From CADEDH01 sp047974625 (GTDB lineage: Bacteria > Actinomycetota > Acidimicrobiia > Acidimicrobiales > SZUA-35), in NCBI GenBank assembly GCA_047974625.1, contig JBKECK010000042.1, forward strand, positions 1 to 64,000: DNA of 64,000 nt. Direction: 5' to 3'. Shown piece after piece: positions 24,240-33,103 of this stretch. The position numbers and the translations under genes are program-made. A model generated the notes under the pieces. That model saw only the letters and a program-made list of their open reading frames with translations. It did not search any database and was not told the origin of the DNA. Every line of letters starts with the position of its first letter. Positions within the stretch are counted from its first letter, which is position 1.

Positions 24240-25385
24240 TCAGATGGCGGGACGGGTGGCCAGGATGTAGTGGTTGCCCCGGTCGTTGCGGACGTTGGTG
24301 GCCGTCACGTCCTCGAACCCGAGCCCGGAGAGCCGCTCCACGGCCAGTTCCTCCCCCCACGCCGCCCCCAGGCCCTCACCGCCGTAGGCCAGCGACACCG
24401 TCATGCAGTGCATGGTGGACACGGTGTAGAGGAGGGGAGCCATGGGCAGGTCGGCGTTGTTGTGCACATGGCTCGACGCCTTGGGCTCCACGCACAGGTA
24501 GGTGCCCCCCGGCCGCAGTGCCGCCAACACCCCGCTCAACAGGCCGTCGGGGTGGGCCTGGTCGTGGACGGCGTCGAAGGTGGTGACCACGTCGAACCGC
24601 TCGTGCTCGTCGAGGGCGGCCGCGTCCCGCTCCATGAAGGTGACATTGTCGAGCCCGGCCGCGGTGGCCGCGGCCCGGGCCTGCTCCAGCGCCGCGGTGG
24701 CGATGTCGAAGCCGACGAACCGGGAGTTGGGGAAGGCCCCGGCCAGGATGATCAACGCCCGACCGCTGCCACACCCCACGTCGGCCAGGTCGATACCGGC
24801 CTCGAGGCGGTCCGCCCCGCCGGGCAGGAGGGGGACGATCTCGCTGAGCAGCACGGCGTCGTACCGCTGCCCGGACGACTCGGCCATGATGGCGTGGAAG
24901 CCGGGGTAGCGGTCGTATGGCACCCCGCCGCCGGTGCGGAACGCCTCCACCACCTCGTCCTCCACCTGGCCCAGCAGTGACACGTACTGGCAGAACGTCG
25001 TCAGGTTGAGCGGTCCGGCAGCCCGGGTCAGCAGCCCGGCGTGCTCGCGGGGCAGGCGGTAGGTGCCGTTCGCCACGTTCAGCTCCACCACCTCACCGGT
25101 GGTCATGGCGGCCAGCCATTCGCGGACGTAGCGCTCCTGCAGGCCGGCCGCCTCGGCGATCTCGTCCGAAGTGGCCCAGTCGAGCCCGGCCATGGTGTCG
25201 AACAGGCCGGTCTTGTGACCGACCGAGCTCATCAGGGCGAGGGCACCCCCGTTCATGATCCCGGTCATCCGAGCCAGGAACGCGGCCGCCTTATCCCTGT
25301 TATACGGGGCCCGGTCATAGGGGGCCCTGTCAGACGGGGCCCGCTCGGCGGCGGTGGCGGGACCGGTGGTGGACGGCGTATCCAT
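24240..25385 (-). CDS. Class I SAM-dependent methyltransferase with winged-helix N-terminus
   Basis: 381 aa. Residues about 30-120 form a dimerisation/winged-helix region (DEIAEAAGLQERYVREWLAAM). The SAM-binding fold follows, with DVGCGSGRALIILA near 205 and VTTFDAVHDQ near 265. This is the layout of O-methyltransferase-like proteins such as mycobacterial Rv2258c. The first ~30 residues contain a RAPxDRAPY repeat from a short DNA duplication. The ATG has AAGGAG 7 nt upstream. It follows the acyl-CoA dehydrogenase gene on the same strand with a 32-bp gap. Confidence 0.85.
   Translation of the reverse strand: MDTPSTTGPATAAERAPSDRAPYDRAPYNRDKAAAFLARMTGIMNGGALALMSSVGHKTGLFDTMAGLDWATSDEIAEAAGLQERYVREWLAAMTTGEVVELNVANGTYRLPREHAGLLTRAAGPLNLTTFCQYVSLLGQVEDEVVEAFRTGGGVPYDRYPGFHAIMAESSGQRYDAVLLSEIVPLLPGGADRLEAGIDLADVGCGSGRALIILAGAFPNSRFVGFDIATAALEQARAAATAAGLDNVTFMERDAAALDEHERFDVVTTFDAVHDQAHPDGLLSGVLAALRPGGTYLCVEPKASSHVHNNADLPMAPLLYTVSTMHCMTVSLAYGGEGLGAAWGEELAVERLSGLGFEDVTATNVRNDRGNHYILATRPAI
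25300..25350. repeat. Short repeat in the methyltransferase N-terminus
   Basis: GGGGCCC-containing units (GGGGCCCGGTCATAG, GGGGCCCTGTCAGAC, GGGGCCCGCTC) at 15-bp spacing encode the RAP(S/Y)(D/N) repeats. Confidence 0.6.
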
Positions 25386-25396
25386 GCCGATGCTCC

Positions 25397-25438
25397 TTAG
25401 CTCTGGGTTCCGACGGCTTAGCGTCGGGTTCCGACGGC
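25397..25438. repeat. 21-bp duplication that copies the acyl-CoA dehydrogenase stop region
   Basis: TTAG(C)-TCTGGGTTCCGACGG and TTAGCGTCGGGTTCCGACGG are adjacent. On the coding strand this gives VGTRR-stop followed in frame by AVGTQS-stop, so the last codons and stop are duplicated. Confidence 0.8.
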
Positions 25439-26671
25439 GAGGTCCTTGAACGGGCTGGTGGTGTCGATCCCGGGCTCCTTGGGCAGGCCGAGCACCCGCT
25501 CACCCATGATGTTGCGGAGCACCTGGTCGGATCCGCCGGCGATGGCCATGGCCGGCACGCCGAGCACGTAGCCGGCCCAGGAGAACGTGCCCCACTCGCC
25601 GGTGTCGGCCACCAGCCGGGGACCGAGCACGTGGGCCACCAGGGCGGCGGTGCGGCGCTGGTTCTCGGTCAGGGCCAGCTTGGCGCCCGACATCTCCGGG
25701 CCCGGCAGCTGACCGGCCTTCATCCGGGCCAGGGACCGCTGGTTGGAGTAGCGCAGCACCTGACCCCGGGTGTAGATGTCCATCAGCATCTGACGGGTGA
25801 CGGCGTCGTCGGCCAGGCCGAAGTGGCGGACCATCTCGGTGAGCCGGGTGAACCCGCCCCCGGCCGCCGCTCCCCCACCAATGGAGGCCCGCTCGTTCAT
25901 GAGGGTGGTAAGGGCCACCCGCCAACCGTCGTTGACGTCGCCGAGACGGTGGGTGTCGGGCACCCGCACATCGGTGAAGAACACCTCGTTGAAGTTGGCC
26001 CCGCCCGTCATCTGGCGGAGCGGCACGACCTCCACCCCGGGGGCGTCCATGTCCACCACGAACCCGGTCAGGCCCCGGTGCTTTGGGAGGTCGGGGTCGG
26101 TCCGGCAGATCACCTCACCGACGTCGGAGTAGTGGGCGCCGGAGGTCCACACCTTCTGCCCATTGAGGATCCACTCGTCACCGTCACGCTCGGCCCGCAT
26201 CTGCAGGCTGGCCAGGTCGGACCCGGCGCCGGGCTCGGAAAAGAGCTGGCATCCCACCAGGTCGCCCCGGTACAGCTTGGGCAGGAGGTCGGCGGCCACC
26301 TCGGGGGCGGCATGGTCCAGGATGGTCGGGGCCACCATGCCCAGGCCAATCCCGAAGAAGCGCTGTTCAGGGAGGTCGTAACGGGCCTCCAACTCGTTGT
26401 AGGCCCGCTCGAAGGTGCGGGGCAGCCCCCGACCGCCCAGCTCGGTGGGGCCGGTGATCCAGCCGAAACCGGCGTCGTACTTCGTGGCCCGCCATCCCTT
26501 GGCCTCGGCCAGGTCGTCGGCCTCCTTCGACCGGTCGACCTCCTCGAACAGGGACGGGTCGTCGGGCCCCTCCCCCCACACGAAGGCCTTGCTCTCCGCT
26601 TTCAGGGACGCATTGGCCTCGAGGAACTCCTCCGCCTCGGTGGTGAACTGTTCGATGGTCGTGTCGGGCAT
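25418..26671 (-). CDS. Acyl-CoA dehydrogenase
   Basis: 417-aa flavoenzyme for alpha,beta-dehydrogenation of acyl-CoA or a related substrate. Family motifs are CQLFSEPGAGSDLASL (FAD/substrate loop, about 135-150), WILNGQKVWTSGAHYSD (about 170-185) and TDVRVPDTHRLGDVNDGW. The C-terminus GGSDQVLRNIMGERVLGLP is where many family members have their FAD/tetramer motif. The ATG start has GGGGGA about 8 nt upstream. It is cotranscribed with the methyltransferase. Confidence 0.92.
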   Translation of the reverse strand: MPDTTIEQFTTEAEEFLEANASLKAESKAFVWGEGPDDPSLFEEVDRSKEADDLAEAKGWRATKYDAGFGWITGPTELGGRGLPRTFERAYNELEARYDLPEQRFFGIGLGMVAPTILDHAAPEVAADLLPKLYRGDLVGCQLFSEPGAGSDLASLQMRAERDGDEWILNGQKVWTSGAHYSDVGEVICRTDPDLPKHRGLTGFVVDMDAPGVEVVPLRQMTGGANFNEVFFTDVRVPDTHRLGDVNDGWRVALTTLMNERASIGGGAAAGGGFTRLTEMVRHFGLADDAVTRQMLMDIYTRGQVLRYSNQRSLARMKAGQLPGPEMSGAKLALTENQRRTAALVAHVLGPRLVADTGEWGTFSWAGYVLGVPAMAIAGGSDQVLRNIMGERVLGLPKEPGIDTTSPFKDLAVGTRR

Positions 26672-26879
26672 GGCGGTGTTCCCCCAAGGACTTCAGCAGA
26701 TGGTGCGGGTCGACCCCGGTCGGCCCGGCCGTGATAGACGAGGATGTGGGCCCGGTCCATCACGGCCCCCGGTCCCACCGACCGGTGGTCGGCGGGCGGC
26801 GGTGGCCGATCCGGCCGGCGTGGTCCCCGGCGATCACCGTAGTTGGACCCGACGCGTCGGCCCCAACTACCGGCGGGAA

Positions 26880-28058
26880 CTACCGGTCCGGACGATCGCT
26901 GCGCAGGATCTCCTCGTACCGGTCGAGCACCGCCGACACCCCGAACGCGGCCTCGGCCTGGGCAGCCCGGCGGCGACGCACCTCGGGTGGATCCGGTTCC
27001 GCCACGGTGGCCCTGATCGCCGCGGCTAGGGCGTCGTCGTCGCCGGGCGGGACGAGCCGGCCCGAACCGACGGTCCGGATCGGCACTCCCACGCCGGGCA
27101 GGTCGCTGACCACCACCGGCACGCCGGCCAGCATGGCCTCCACCTGGGTGATACCGAAAGCCTCCAGCCGGTTGACCGACGGGAGCACGAACACGTCGAG
27201 GGAGGCGAAGAGGTCCGGCAGCTCGTCGTCGGACACGAACCCGAGGAAGGTCACCCGATCGTCGGCCAGGGGCCGGAGCCGTTCGATGATGCTCCCCCCG
27301 GCCACATTGTCATGGTCGCCGGCGATCAGAACCCGGAGGTCGGGGTCATCGATCCGCTGCACGGCCCGAAGTAGCACGTCCAGGCCCTTCTCGGCCACGA
27401 TCCGGCCGAGGAAGCCGATGTGGGGCCCCGGTCCCCGCCGGAAGCTGGGCTTCCCCGGTGGACGGGCGATGACGGGGGGTGGGATGACGGTGACGGGGCA
27501 CCCGATGGCGTCCCGCACCCGACTCTGGGCCAGATAGTCGTGGGAGGTGACGATCACCTCGTCGGCCCGGCGCAGCACCGCCCGGTCGGCGGCGTCGATG
27601 GCCCGACGCAGGACCTCGCCGGCAGGCCCGGGTTCGAACACCGGGTCGCAGTGGTACACCGGCACCAGCCGCTCCGGACGCCAGGTGCGGGCCAGCAGCC
27701 CCTCGGGCAGGGGCAGGTGGGCCTGCAGCACCCGGGTCCGTCGGGCCAGGCGGGCGGCATCGAGGGGGAACCGGGGCTGGAGCACCGCCTTGCCCACCGA
27801 CGCGACCACGGGGCTGCGGCGGACGGTGACCCCCTCCACCACCTCCCGGTCGGGCAGGTCGGGCTCGTGGCGGGCGCACACCACCTCGACCCGGTACCCT
27901 CGGTCCGCCATGCCCTCGGCCACGATCCGGGCCACCTCGCTGAGCCCGCTCACATAGGGGCGGTAGTAATCGATGACCACACCGAGATCGACCGGCCGGT
28001 CGGCGCCAGACCCGGCCACCGGAGACGACGACCGCGGGGAGCTCCGGGGGGCGCTCAC
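26880..28058 (-). CDS. GT4-family glycosyltransferase
   Basis: 392 aa. The N-terminal domain begins DLGVVIDYYRPYVSGLSEVARIVAEG, typical of GT4/GPGTF acceptor domains. The C-terminal domain has IGFLGRIVAEKGLDVLLRA (about 235-255) and LPSVNRLEAFGITQVEAMLAGVPVV (about 310-335, the E-x7-E motif). It is probably cytosolic and peripheral, transferring a nucleotide sugar to an envelope acceptor. The GTG at 28058 is 7 nt after the UbiA stop, so it is the third gene of an operon with UbiA and a methyltransferase. Confidence 0.9.
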   Translation of the reverse strand: MSAPRSSPRSSSPVAGSGADRPVDLGVVIDYYRPYVSGLSEVARIVAEGMADRGYRVEVVCARHEPDLPDREVVEGVTVRRSPVVASVGKAVLQPRFPLDAARLARRTRVLQAHLPLPEGLLARTWRPERLVPVYHCDPVFEPGPAGEVLRRAIDAADRAVLRRADEVIVTSHDYLAQSRVRDAIGCPVTVIPPPVIARPPGKPSFRRGPGPHIGFLGRIVAEKGLDVLLRAVQRIDDPDLRVLIAGDHDNVAGGSIIERLRPLADDRVTFLGFVSDDELPDLFASLDVFVLPSVNRLEAFGITQVEAMLAGVPVVVSDLPGVGVPIRTVGSGRLVPPGDDDALAAAIRATVAEPDPPEVRRRRAAQAEAAFGVSAVLDRYEEILRSDRPDR

Positions 28059-28065
28059 CGGCCGC

Positions 28066-28995
28066 TCACCCCGCGGTGGTCCACAGACCGGCCAGGAACA
28101 GCACGATCCAGGCCGCCCCGATGATCTGGAGGAGGCGGTCGCCCAAGACCAGGCTCTCGGGGGCCTCACCCCGGCCCCGTTCGATCAGGAGCGAGTAGTA
28201 GAGGCAGCCGGTAAGGAACGGGAGGATCGACACCTGATAGAACGGCAACGGCTGGCCGTGGCCGGCCACCGCGGTGAGGTCGGCCCGTTCGAACGCCCAC
28301 AGCGAGTAGGCCAGGGCGGCGCCCGTCGTGGCCACACCCCGCACCTGGCGCAGATAGGCGTCGGTGTAGGCCCGCATGACCGGCCTGGTGGCCCCATCCG
28401 CCCCGGCATCGGCCAGTTCCGACTCGCGTTTCCCGGCCACCATCAGCAGGGACCCGAACATGGTCACCACGAAGAACCAGTTGGAGATGACCACCCCCAC
28501 CGCGGCCGCCCCGGCCAGGGTCCGCAGCATGAAACCGACGGCCACGGTCATGATGTCGATCACGGGAATGTGCTTGAGCCAGACGCTGTACGAGAAGGTG
28601 AGGACCATGTAGGTGGCCAGGACCAGGGCGAGCTGGCCGTCGATCAGCCATCCGCCGACCACCGCCCCGACGGCGAGGACGCCGGCCAGGACGTAGGCGG
28701 AGCCGACCGACAGCTCCCCGGCCGCGATGGGCCGGAACCGTTTGGTCGGATGGCGCCGGTCCGATTCGACGTCGCGGGCGTCGTTGATCAGGTAGGTGGC
28801 GCTGGCGGCGGCGCAGAACAGGGCGGCGGCCAGCGTGGTGAGCAGGAACGGGCGGGCCTGGGTGAGCAGACCGGCCGAGCCTGGGGCCGCGTACACCAGG
28901 ACGTTCTTGGTCCACTGTTTGGGCCGCAGGGCCCGGATGACGGCGGGGGCGTTGCGGCCGCCCGACCTGGCGTCGACGGCCACGCCGGTGGTCAC
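28066..28995 (-). CDS. Decaprenyl-phosphate phosphoribosyltransferase (UbiA family)
   Basis: 309-aa polytopic membrane enzyme. LRPKQWTKNVLVYAAP (about 22-38), NDARDVESDRRHPTKRFRPIAAG (first Asp-rich motif, about 85-105) and the second Asp motif region in HIPVIDIM mark the UbiA subgroup. This subgroup makes decaprenylphosphoryl-5-phosphoribose, the precursor of decaprenylphosphoryl-arabinose for arabinan synthesis (Rv3806c type). Its start overlaps the upstream methyltransferase stop (ATGA). It implies an arabinose-containing envelope polymer. Confidence 0.88.
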   Translation of the reverse strand: MTTGVAVDARSGGRNAPAVIRALRPKQWTKNVLVYAAPGSAGLLTQARPFLLTTLAAALFCAAASATYLINDARDVESDRRHPTKRFRPIAAGELSVGSAYVLAGVLAVGAVVGGWLIDGQLALVLATYMVLTFSYSVWLKHIPVIDIMTVAVGFMLRTLAGAAAVGVVISNWFFVVTMFGSLLMVAGKRESELADAGADGATRPVMRAYTDAYLRQVRGVATTGAALAYSLWAFERADLTAVAGHGQPLPFYQVSILPFLTGCLYYSLLIERGRGEAPESLVLGDRLLQIIGAAWIVLFLAGLWTTAG

Positions 28996-29768
28996 CTCGG
29001 CGACCGGGCCGTGGCGAACAGGGACAGGGTCGTCTCGTCGACCGTCTCGGTGGGGGCGAAGTCCTCGGCGGTGATGGTGGTAGCTCCGCCGGCGTGGCGG
29101 CGGGCCTGGAGCCGGTAGAAGGCGCGGGTCCCGGTGGAGTAGGCGGCCACGTACCAGGAGCGGGGGATGCGGAACCGCAGACCGAGGGGGTCCAACCGGA
29201 GCACCTTGGCCGCCTGGGCCCGGCGGGCGGCGAAATCGGCCTTCACCTCGGGGGTTCCGTCGTGGCCGCCCACGTGGACATCACCGAAATGACGGCCCAG
29301 CATGCGATCCAGTGATTCGGGGGAGAACAGGTGGACGTGGAACGGGTTCTCGAAATCGGTGGTCTCGTTGGGGGTGAGCACCAGGGCCGTGCCCCCGGGG
29401 CGCAGCACCCGGGCCAACTCGGTGACGTGGGCCTCGGGATCGACGAAGTGCTCGATGATGTGCGACGAGATAATCCAGTCGACGCTTCGGTCGGCCAGCG
29501 GCAACCGGGCGCCGTCGGCGGCCAGGACATGGTACGCCCCACCGGCCCGTGACGCCGCGGTGACGGCCGCGTCGAGGTCGTAGTCGATCCCGATCACGGT
29601 GCGTTCCGGCGCCGCGAGCTCCCGGGTGCCGAGGCCGACCCCACAGCCCACGTCTACCACCAGCCCGTTGTCGATCAAGGAGGAAAGATCGCGATATCCG
29701 GCCCGGTGCAGAGCGATAAGCGCATCCGGGCTATAGCGATCATCAGGACGTTCGCCGGTGGCTCGCAC
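28992..29768 (-). CDS. Class I SAM-dependent methyltransferase
   Basis: 258 aa. The SAM motif VDVGCGVGLGTRELA lies near 35-50, VIGIDYDLDA follows, and WIISSHIIEHFVDPEAHVTELARVLRPGG is a typical motif IV-VI stretch. It resembles methyltransferases of glycolipid and polyketide clusters. The GTG at 29768 was preferred over GTG at 29774 because TAGACT ends exactly 6 nt before it. It is first in the operon methyltransferase, ubiA, GT4. Confidence 0.87.
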   Translation of the reverse strand: MRATGERPDDRYSPDALIALHRAGYRDLSSLIDNGLVVDVGCGVGLGTRELAAPERTVIGIDYDLDAAVTAASRAGGAYHVLAADGARLPLADRSVDWIISSHIIEHFVDPEAHVTELARVLRPGGTALVLTPNETTDFENPFHVHLFSPESLDRMLGRHFGDVHVGGHDGTPEVKADFAARRAQAAKVLRLDPLGLRFRIPRSWYVAAYSTGTRAFYRLQARRHAGGATTITAEDFAPTETVDETTLSLFATARSPR

Positions 29769-29774
29769 CGGCAC

Positions 29775-29780
29775 AGTCTA
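29775..29780 (-). promoter_or_regulatory. -10 element of the methyltransferase-ubiA-GT4 operon (leaderless type)
   Basis: TAGACT on the minus strand, 6 nt before GTG at 29768. It abuts the alternative start at 29774 and so argues against it. Confidence 0.6.
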
Positions 29781-29857
29781 CGGCGGGCCCGCGCCCCGTG
29801 ACGCGCATGCCTCACCCCCCTCCGGGGAGGGGTCCGCACGATGCCCGGGGGTGGCGG

Positions 29858-29926
29858 GTTGGCTCTTCTCAGCCGAGGCCTCATCGGGGGTGTGCTGTTG
29901 GCTCTTCGGCCGAGGCCTCATCGGGG
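29858..29926. repeat. 39-bp-spaced direct repeat
   Basis: GTTGGCTCTTC followed by GCCGAGGCCTCATCGGGG occurs twice, at 29858 and 29897, between two minus-strand genes. It includes the GAGGCCTC palindrome. Confidence 0.85.
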
Positions 29927-29937
29927 TGCCGGTCTAG

Positions 29938-30495
29938 CTAGGGTGCGACGCGGCCGCCGAGCTCACCGACCTGGTGGCAGAACGGAGCCACGTCGTCGGG
30001 CCCGGTCGTGAAACGCCGCACGCTCAGACCCCAGCACCGCACGGTCTGCAACGGGGTGTCGATGCGGACCAGGCCGAGACAGAACCGGCAGGCCGGCTTG
30101 GCCATGACACGGGCTTCGTTGATCGGAATCCTGACCGTTGAAATCGGATTGTGAACCCGGATGGTCTCGTCGACGATGTCCACCCGCGACAACACGACCG
30201 ACATAAGCGCGAACCAAACCATGATGGCCCAAAACCACAGCCAGGCCGGCAGCGGATTCACCGAGGCGAGCACCCGTTCGACCGCCACGAACACCAGACC
30301 GCCAACCGGAATCACCACCACACCCAGGCCGGCGACGGAGCGAACATCCCCCGTTCGGTAGGTGGAGGACTGGCTGCCTCCCACCTGGTGATGCTCGGAC
30401 GGCACCCGGGGACCGAACGGTGTGAACCGACCGTCCGAATCTCGTTGGGCGTCCTCGTCGCCTCCCCCGACCTCACCCGAACCAACCATCCACAC
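29938..30495 (-). CDS. Membrane protein with two TM segments, PH-like
   Basis: 185 aa. The N-terminus is hydrophilic (about 1-50). Two adjacent TM segments at about 53-95 (VAGLGVVVIPVGGLVFVAV and LPAWLWFWAIMVWFALMSVVL) are followed by a beta-rich C-terminal part. That layout is shared with small bacterial PH-domain membrane proteins, but no confident family can be named. Codon use is less GC-biased than in its neighbours. The start is GTG at 30495 or ATG at 30489. Confidence 0.6.
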   Translation of the reverse strand: MWMVGSGEVGGGDEDAQRDSDGRFTPFGPRVPSEHHQVGGSQSSTYRTGDVRSVAGLGVVVIPVGGLVFVAVERVLASVNPLPAWLWFWAIMVWFALMSVVLSRVDIVDETIRVHNPISTVRIPINEARVMAKPACRFCLGLVRIDTPLQTVRCWGLSVRRFTTGPDDVAPFCHQVGELGGRVAP

Positions 30496-30519
30496 CTCGA
30501 CGTCGACCGACAGGCAGAC

Positions 30520-30670
30520 CTAGGTAAATTTATCTCTAAATGAGAAACTAGGTCGTAATTCAAGATCCAAAATCTAACGATTTACTTCAAGATGAATCGG
30601 CCACTTATCAGATCCACAAGTCGACTATAAACGACGACAGTTTGTGCATTGGATAGCTTCAAATTTCAAG
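30520..30670. other. AT-rich island
   Basis: About 150 bp of clearly AT-rich sequence (for example TAAATTTATCTCTAAATGAG) in a GC-rich context. No ORF of note. It borders the transposase-like remnant downstream, so it may be imported DNA. Confidence 0.6.
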
Positions 30671-30719
30671 CACCGGCCGGAGGGGCGGTGAGGCCCAGCG
30701 GTCGGTGCACGGTCGCGGC

Positions 30720-30884
30720 ATGATTGACGGTGCTGTTGACCACCACCGACCGCTGGACGGTCCAGGGTCCAGGTGCGCCCTGCCGCGGCTCGAACGCGAG
30801 GAGATCTCGCGGCTGTTGACCCTCAACCCCAAGATCAGCTGGGCCGAGATCGGCCGCCTCGTCGAGCGAGACCCGACCAACTAG
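30720..30884 (+). pseudogene. Helix-turn-helix fragment resembling an IS30-type transposase N-terminus
   Basis: A 54-codon frame ends in LEREEISRLLTLNPKISW then AEIGRLVERDPTN and stop. An (E/R)EEIS...WAEIGRLVERDPT pattern matches the N-terminal helix-turn-helix of IS30-like transposases, which normally continue with TI.RE. Here a TAG stops it and nothing transposase-like follows. It lies next to the AT-rich island. A small regulator fragment is the alternative. Confidence 0.35.
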
Positions 30885-31059
30885 CGGCAGTTGTAGGTGT
30901 TGCGACGGACCTGGGTCGGCCACCATCTGAACGTAGGCGGGGGCGCCCTCGTCAGCTTGATACCTAACCTTGATGCCTAGGCAGTTTCCGTTCGCGTAGT
31001 AACGGCCGGCGCGGTGGGTGGGGCGACGGACGGCCGGCGAGATAGGGGCGGCCGATCCG
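30885..31059. other. Non-coding stretch before the flippase gene
   Basis: Together with the two features before it this makes a 576-bp gene-poor region (30496-31071). No further ORF, repeat or RNA could be supported here. It ends in the -10 element of the flippase gene. Confidence 0.4.
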
Positions 31060-31065
31060 TAGACT
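31060..31065 (+). promoter_or_regulatory. -10 element of the flippase gene (leaderless type)
   Basis: TAGACT followed by 6 nt and GTG at 31072. Confidence 0.65.
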
Positions 31066-31071
31066 CACGGG

Positions 31072-32391
31072 GTGACGCAGGACGACGGAGACACCGCCCT
31101 CGGAGGCGACAGCCGGGTCGTGGGCGTCTCCCTGCTGATCGCCGGCGTCCTCACCTACGCCTTCCTGGCCATGCCGGCCCGGGTCGCCCATCTGAGCCCC
31201 GAGGCCTACGCCCCGTTCGCGGTGACCTGGTTCGGTGTCCTGACCGTCGGCTCCGGCCTGTTCGTCCCCCTGGAGCAGGAGATCACCCGGCAGGTGGCGG
31301 CCCGCCGCTCCGGATCCCCGGTGCCCACACCAGATCGAGGGCGCCACGAGCGTTCGCCGGCGACGACCCCGGAAGCCTCGATCACCCTGGCCTGGGTGAT
31401 CGCCGCCGTACTGGTGGTGGTGGGCACCGCCGCCTGGGGGCCCGTGCGCGACAACTTCCTCGAAGGGTCGAACCCGCTGATGGCCAACGTCCTGGCCGTG
31501 GTGCCGGCGTTCGCCCTGTTCGAGGTGGCCCGGGGCCTCCTGGCCGGCTCGTTCCGGTTCACCGCCTACGGGGCCGTGGTAGTGGCCGACGCCGGCATCC
31601 GCCTGGCCGTGGCCGTGGCCGCGGTGGTGTTCGGGGTCACCACCGCCGGCCCGTTCGCCTTCGGCCTGACGGCCGGGATGGGCCTGGCTGGGACGGCCGG
31701 GGCAGTGGTGGCCGGGCTGCGGTGGCGTCCGGCCCCATGGCCGGCGGTGGGTCGGGCGGCACGGGCGTTCGCCCCGTTCTCCCTGTCCCAGCTGCTGGCC
31801 CAGACCGCCCTCAACTCCCCGGTCCTGCTGGCCGCGGTGGTGGGCACGGCCTCCTCGGCCGCCGCCACCGGCCGCCTCGGGTCGGCCCTGGTGCTGGTGC
31901 GCACCCCCCTCTACTTCCTCCCCGCCGTCACCGCCCCCCTGCTCCCCCGGGTGGCCTCCGGGGCCGATCTGCGACGACCCCTGGTGCGGGGGGTGGCCGT
32001 GCTGGTGAGCGGAGGCCTGGCCACCGCGGTAGGGGCCGCCGTGGTGGGGCCCGCGGTGATCCGGCTGCTGTTCGGGGCCGCGTTCGCCCTGCCCGGGCCG
32101 GTCCTCGGTCTCCTGGTGGTGGGGTCGGTGGGGTTCGCGGTGGCCTCGGTGGCCACCGTCGTCCTGCTAGGGCGGGACCGCACCGGGGTGCTCGTGGCCA
32201 GTTGGGCCGCCGCCGTGGCCGTGGCCTCCGCCGCGGTGGCCCTCGGCACGCGGGGTGGCCCGTCCACCGGTGAACGCCTGGTGGAGGTGCTGGCCGTCGG
32301 CTACGCCCTGTCCACCACCGTGGCCGCCGTCATCCAGCTCGCCGTGGTCCGCACCCTGACCACCTCCGATCCGGTGGGAGCCGACTCATGA
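31072..32391 (+). CDS. Oligosaccharide flippase-like (MATE/MOP superfamily) membrane protein
   Basis: 439 aa with about 12 predicted TM segments. SRVVGVSLLIAGVLTYAFLAMPARVAHLSPEAYAPFAV resembles the first helices of Wzx-type exporters. It lies among glycosyltransferase and prenyl-sugar genes, so export of a lipid-linked glycan across the plasma membrane is the likely role. The stop overlaps the start of the HAD gene (ATGA), indicating cotranslation. The substrate is not predictable. Confidence 0.72.
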   Translation: MTQDDGDTALGGDSRVVGVSLLIAGVLTYAFLAMPARVAHLSPEAYAPFAVTWFGVLTVGSGLFVPLEQEITRQVAARRSGSPVPTPDRGRHERSPATTPEASITLAWVIAAVLVVVGTAAWGPVRDNFLEGSNPLMANVLAVVPAFALFEVARGLLAGSFRFTAYGAVVVADAGIRLAVAVAAVVFGVTTAGPFAFGLTAGMGLAGTAGAVVAGLRWRPAPWPAVGRAARAFAPFSLSQLLAQTALNSPVLLAAVVGTASSAAATGRLGSALVLVRTPLYFLPAVTAPLLPRVASGADLRRPLVRGVAVLVSGGLATAVGAAVVGPAVIRLLFGAAFALPGPVLGLLVVGSVGFAVASVATVVLLGRDRTGVLVASWAAAVAVASAAVALGTRGGPSTGERLVEVLAVGYALSTTVAAVIQLAVVRTLTTSDPVGADS

Positions 32392-33086
32392 CCGACCGAA
32401 CCGTCCCCTCCGGGCGCACGCCCGACCCCGCACCCACCGCGGATCCTCCGGATCAGGGCCCGACGGTGGCGTTCTTCGACCTCGACCTCACCCTCACCAC
32501 CCACGACACCTTCGTCCCGTTCCTGATCCGGGTGGCCGGGATCACGGCGGTGGTGCGGGCCCTGGGCGCCGCGGCCCGCACCGGTCGGCGCCAGGGGCGC
32601 GACGCGGCCAAGGCGGTGGTGGTGGCCGCCCTGTGGGGTGGCCGCTCGCAGGCCGAGCTCGACGAGGCCGCCGACGCCCACGCAGCCATGGTGCTTGGCC
32701 CGGGGCGGGGCCGCCCGTGGTCGCCCCGGCTGCGGCCGAACGTGCTGGCCCGGCTCGACCGCCACCGCGCCCTGGGCCACGACGTGGCCATCGTGTCGGC
32801 CTCCCTGGCCCCCTACGTGGGTCGGATCGGGGCCGGGCTCGGCGTCACCGGCACCTCAGCCACCGAGATCGAGCTCGTCGACGGTGCGGCCACCGGCCGC
32901 CTGGCCGGGGCCAACTGCCGGGGCCCGGAGAAGGTGGCCCGGGCCGAGGCCCTCATCGCCGACCTGGACTGGTCGCGCGCCTGGGCCTACGGCGACAGTT
33001 CGGGCGACGCCGACCTCCTCGCCGCCGCCGCCCACCCCGTCTGGGTCCGCCGGGGCGGCAACCTCGACGGCTCGGGTCCCGGCTGA
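32388..33086 (+). CDS. HAD-superfamily IB phosphatase (SerB-like)
   Basis: 232 aa. HAD motif I is FFDLDLTLT (about 25-33; nucleophile Asp followed by DLT). Motif II Ser fits VAIVSASLAPYVG (about 130), and motifs III/IV fit KVARAEALI and AYGDSSGDADLLAAA (about 200). Subfamily IB acts on small phospho-substrates such as phosphoserine or lysophosphatidate. Coupling to the flippase gene suggests a phosphate-removal step in the same glycan or lipid pathway, which is inference. Confidence 0.87.
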   Translation: MTDRTVPSGRTPDPAPTADPPDQGPTVAFFDLDLTLTTHDTFVPFLIRVAGITAVVRALGAAARTGRRQGRDAAKAVVVAALWGGRSQAELDEAADAHAAMVLGPGRGRPWSPRLRPNVLARLDRHRALGHDVAIVSASLAPYVGRIGAGLGVTGTSATEIELVDGAATGRLAGANCRGPEKVARAEALIADLDWSRAWAYGDSSGDADLLAAAAHPVWVRRGGNLDGSGPG

Positions 33087-33103
33087 CCGGCCGGCCCGGG
33101 CCC

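Noticed and set aside
30659..30926. Two minus-strand frames of 73 and 86 codons in the gene-poor gap
   Set aside because: They are antisense to the better-supported HTH fragment and show no motifs.
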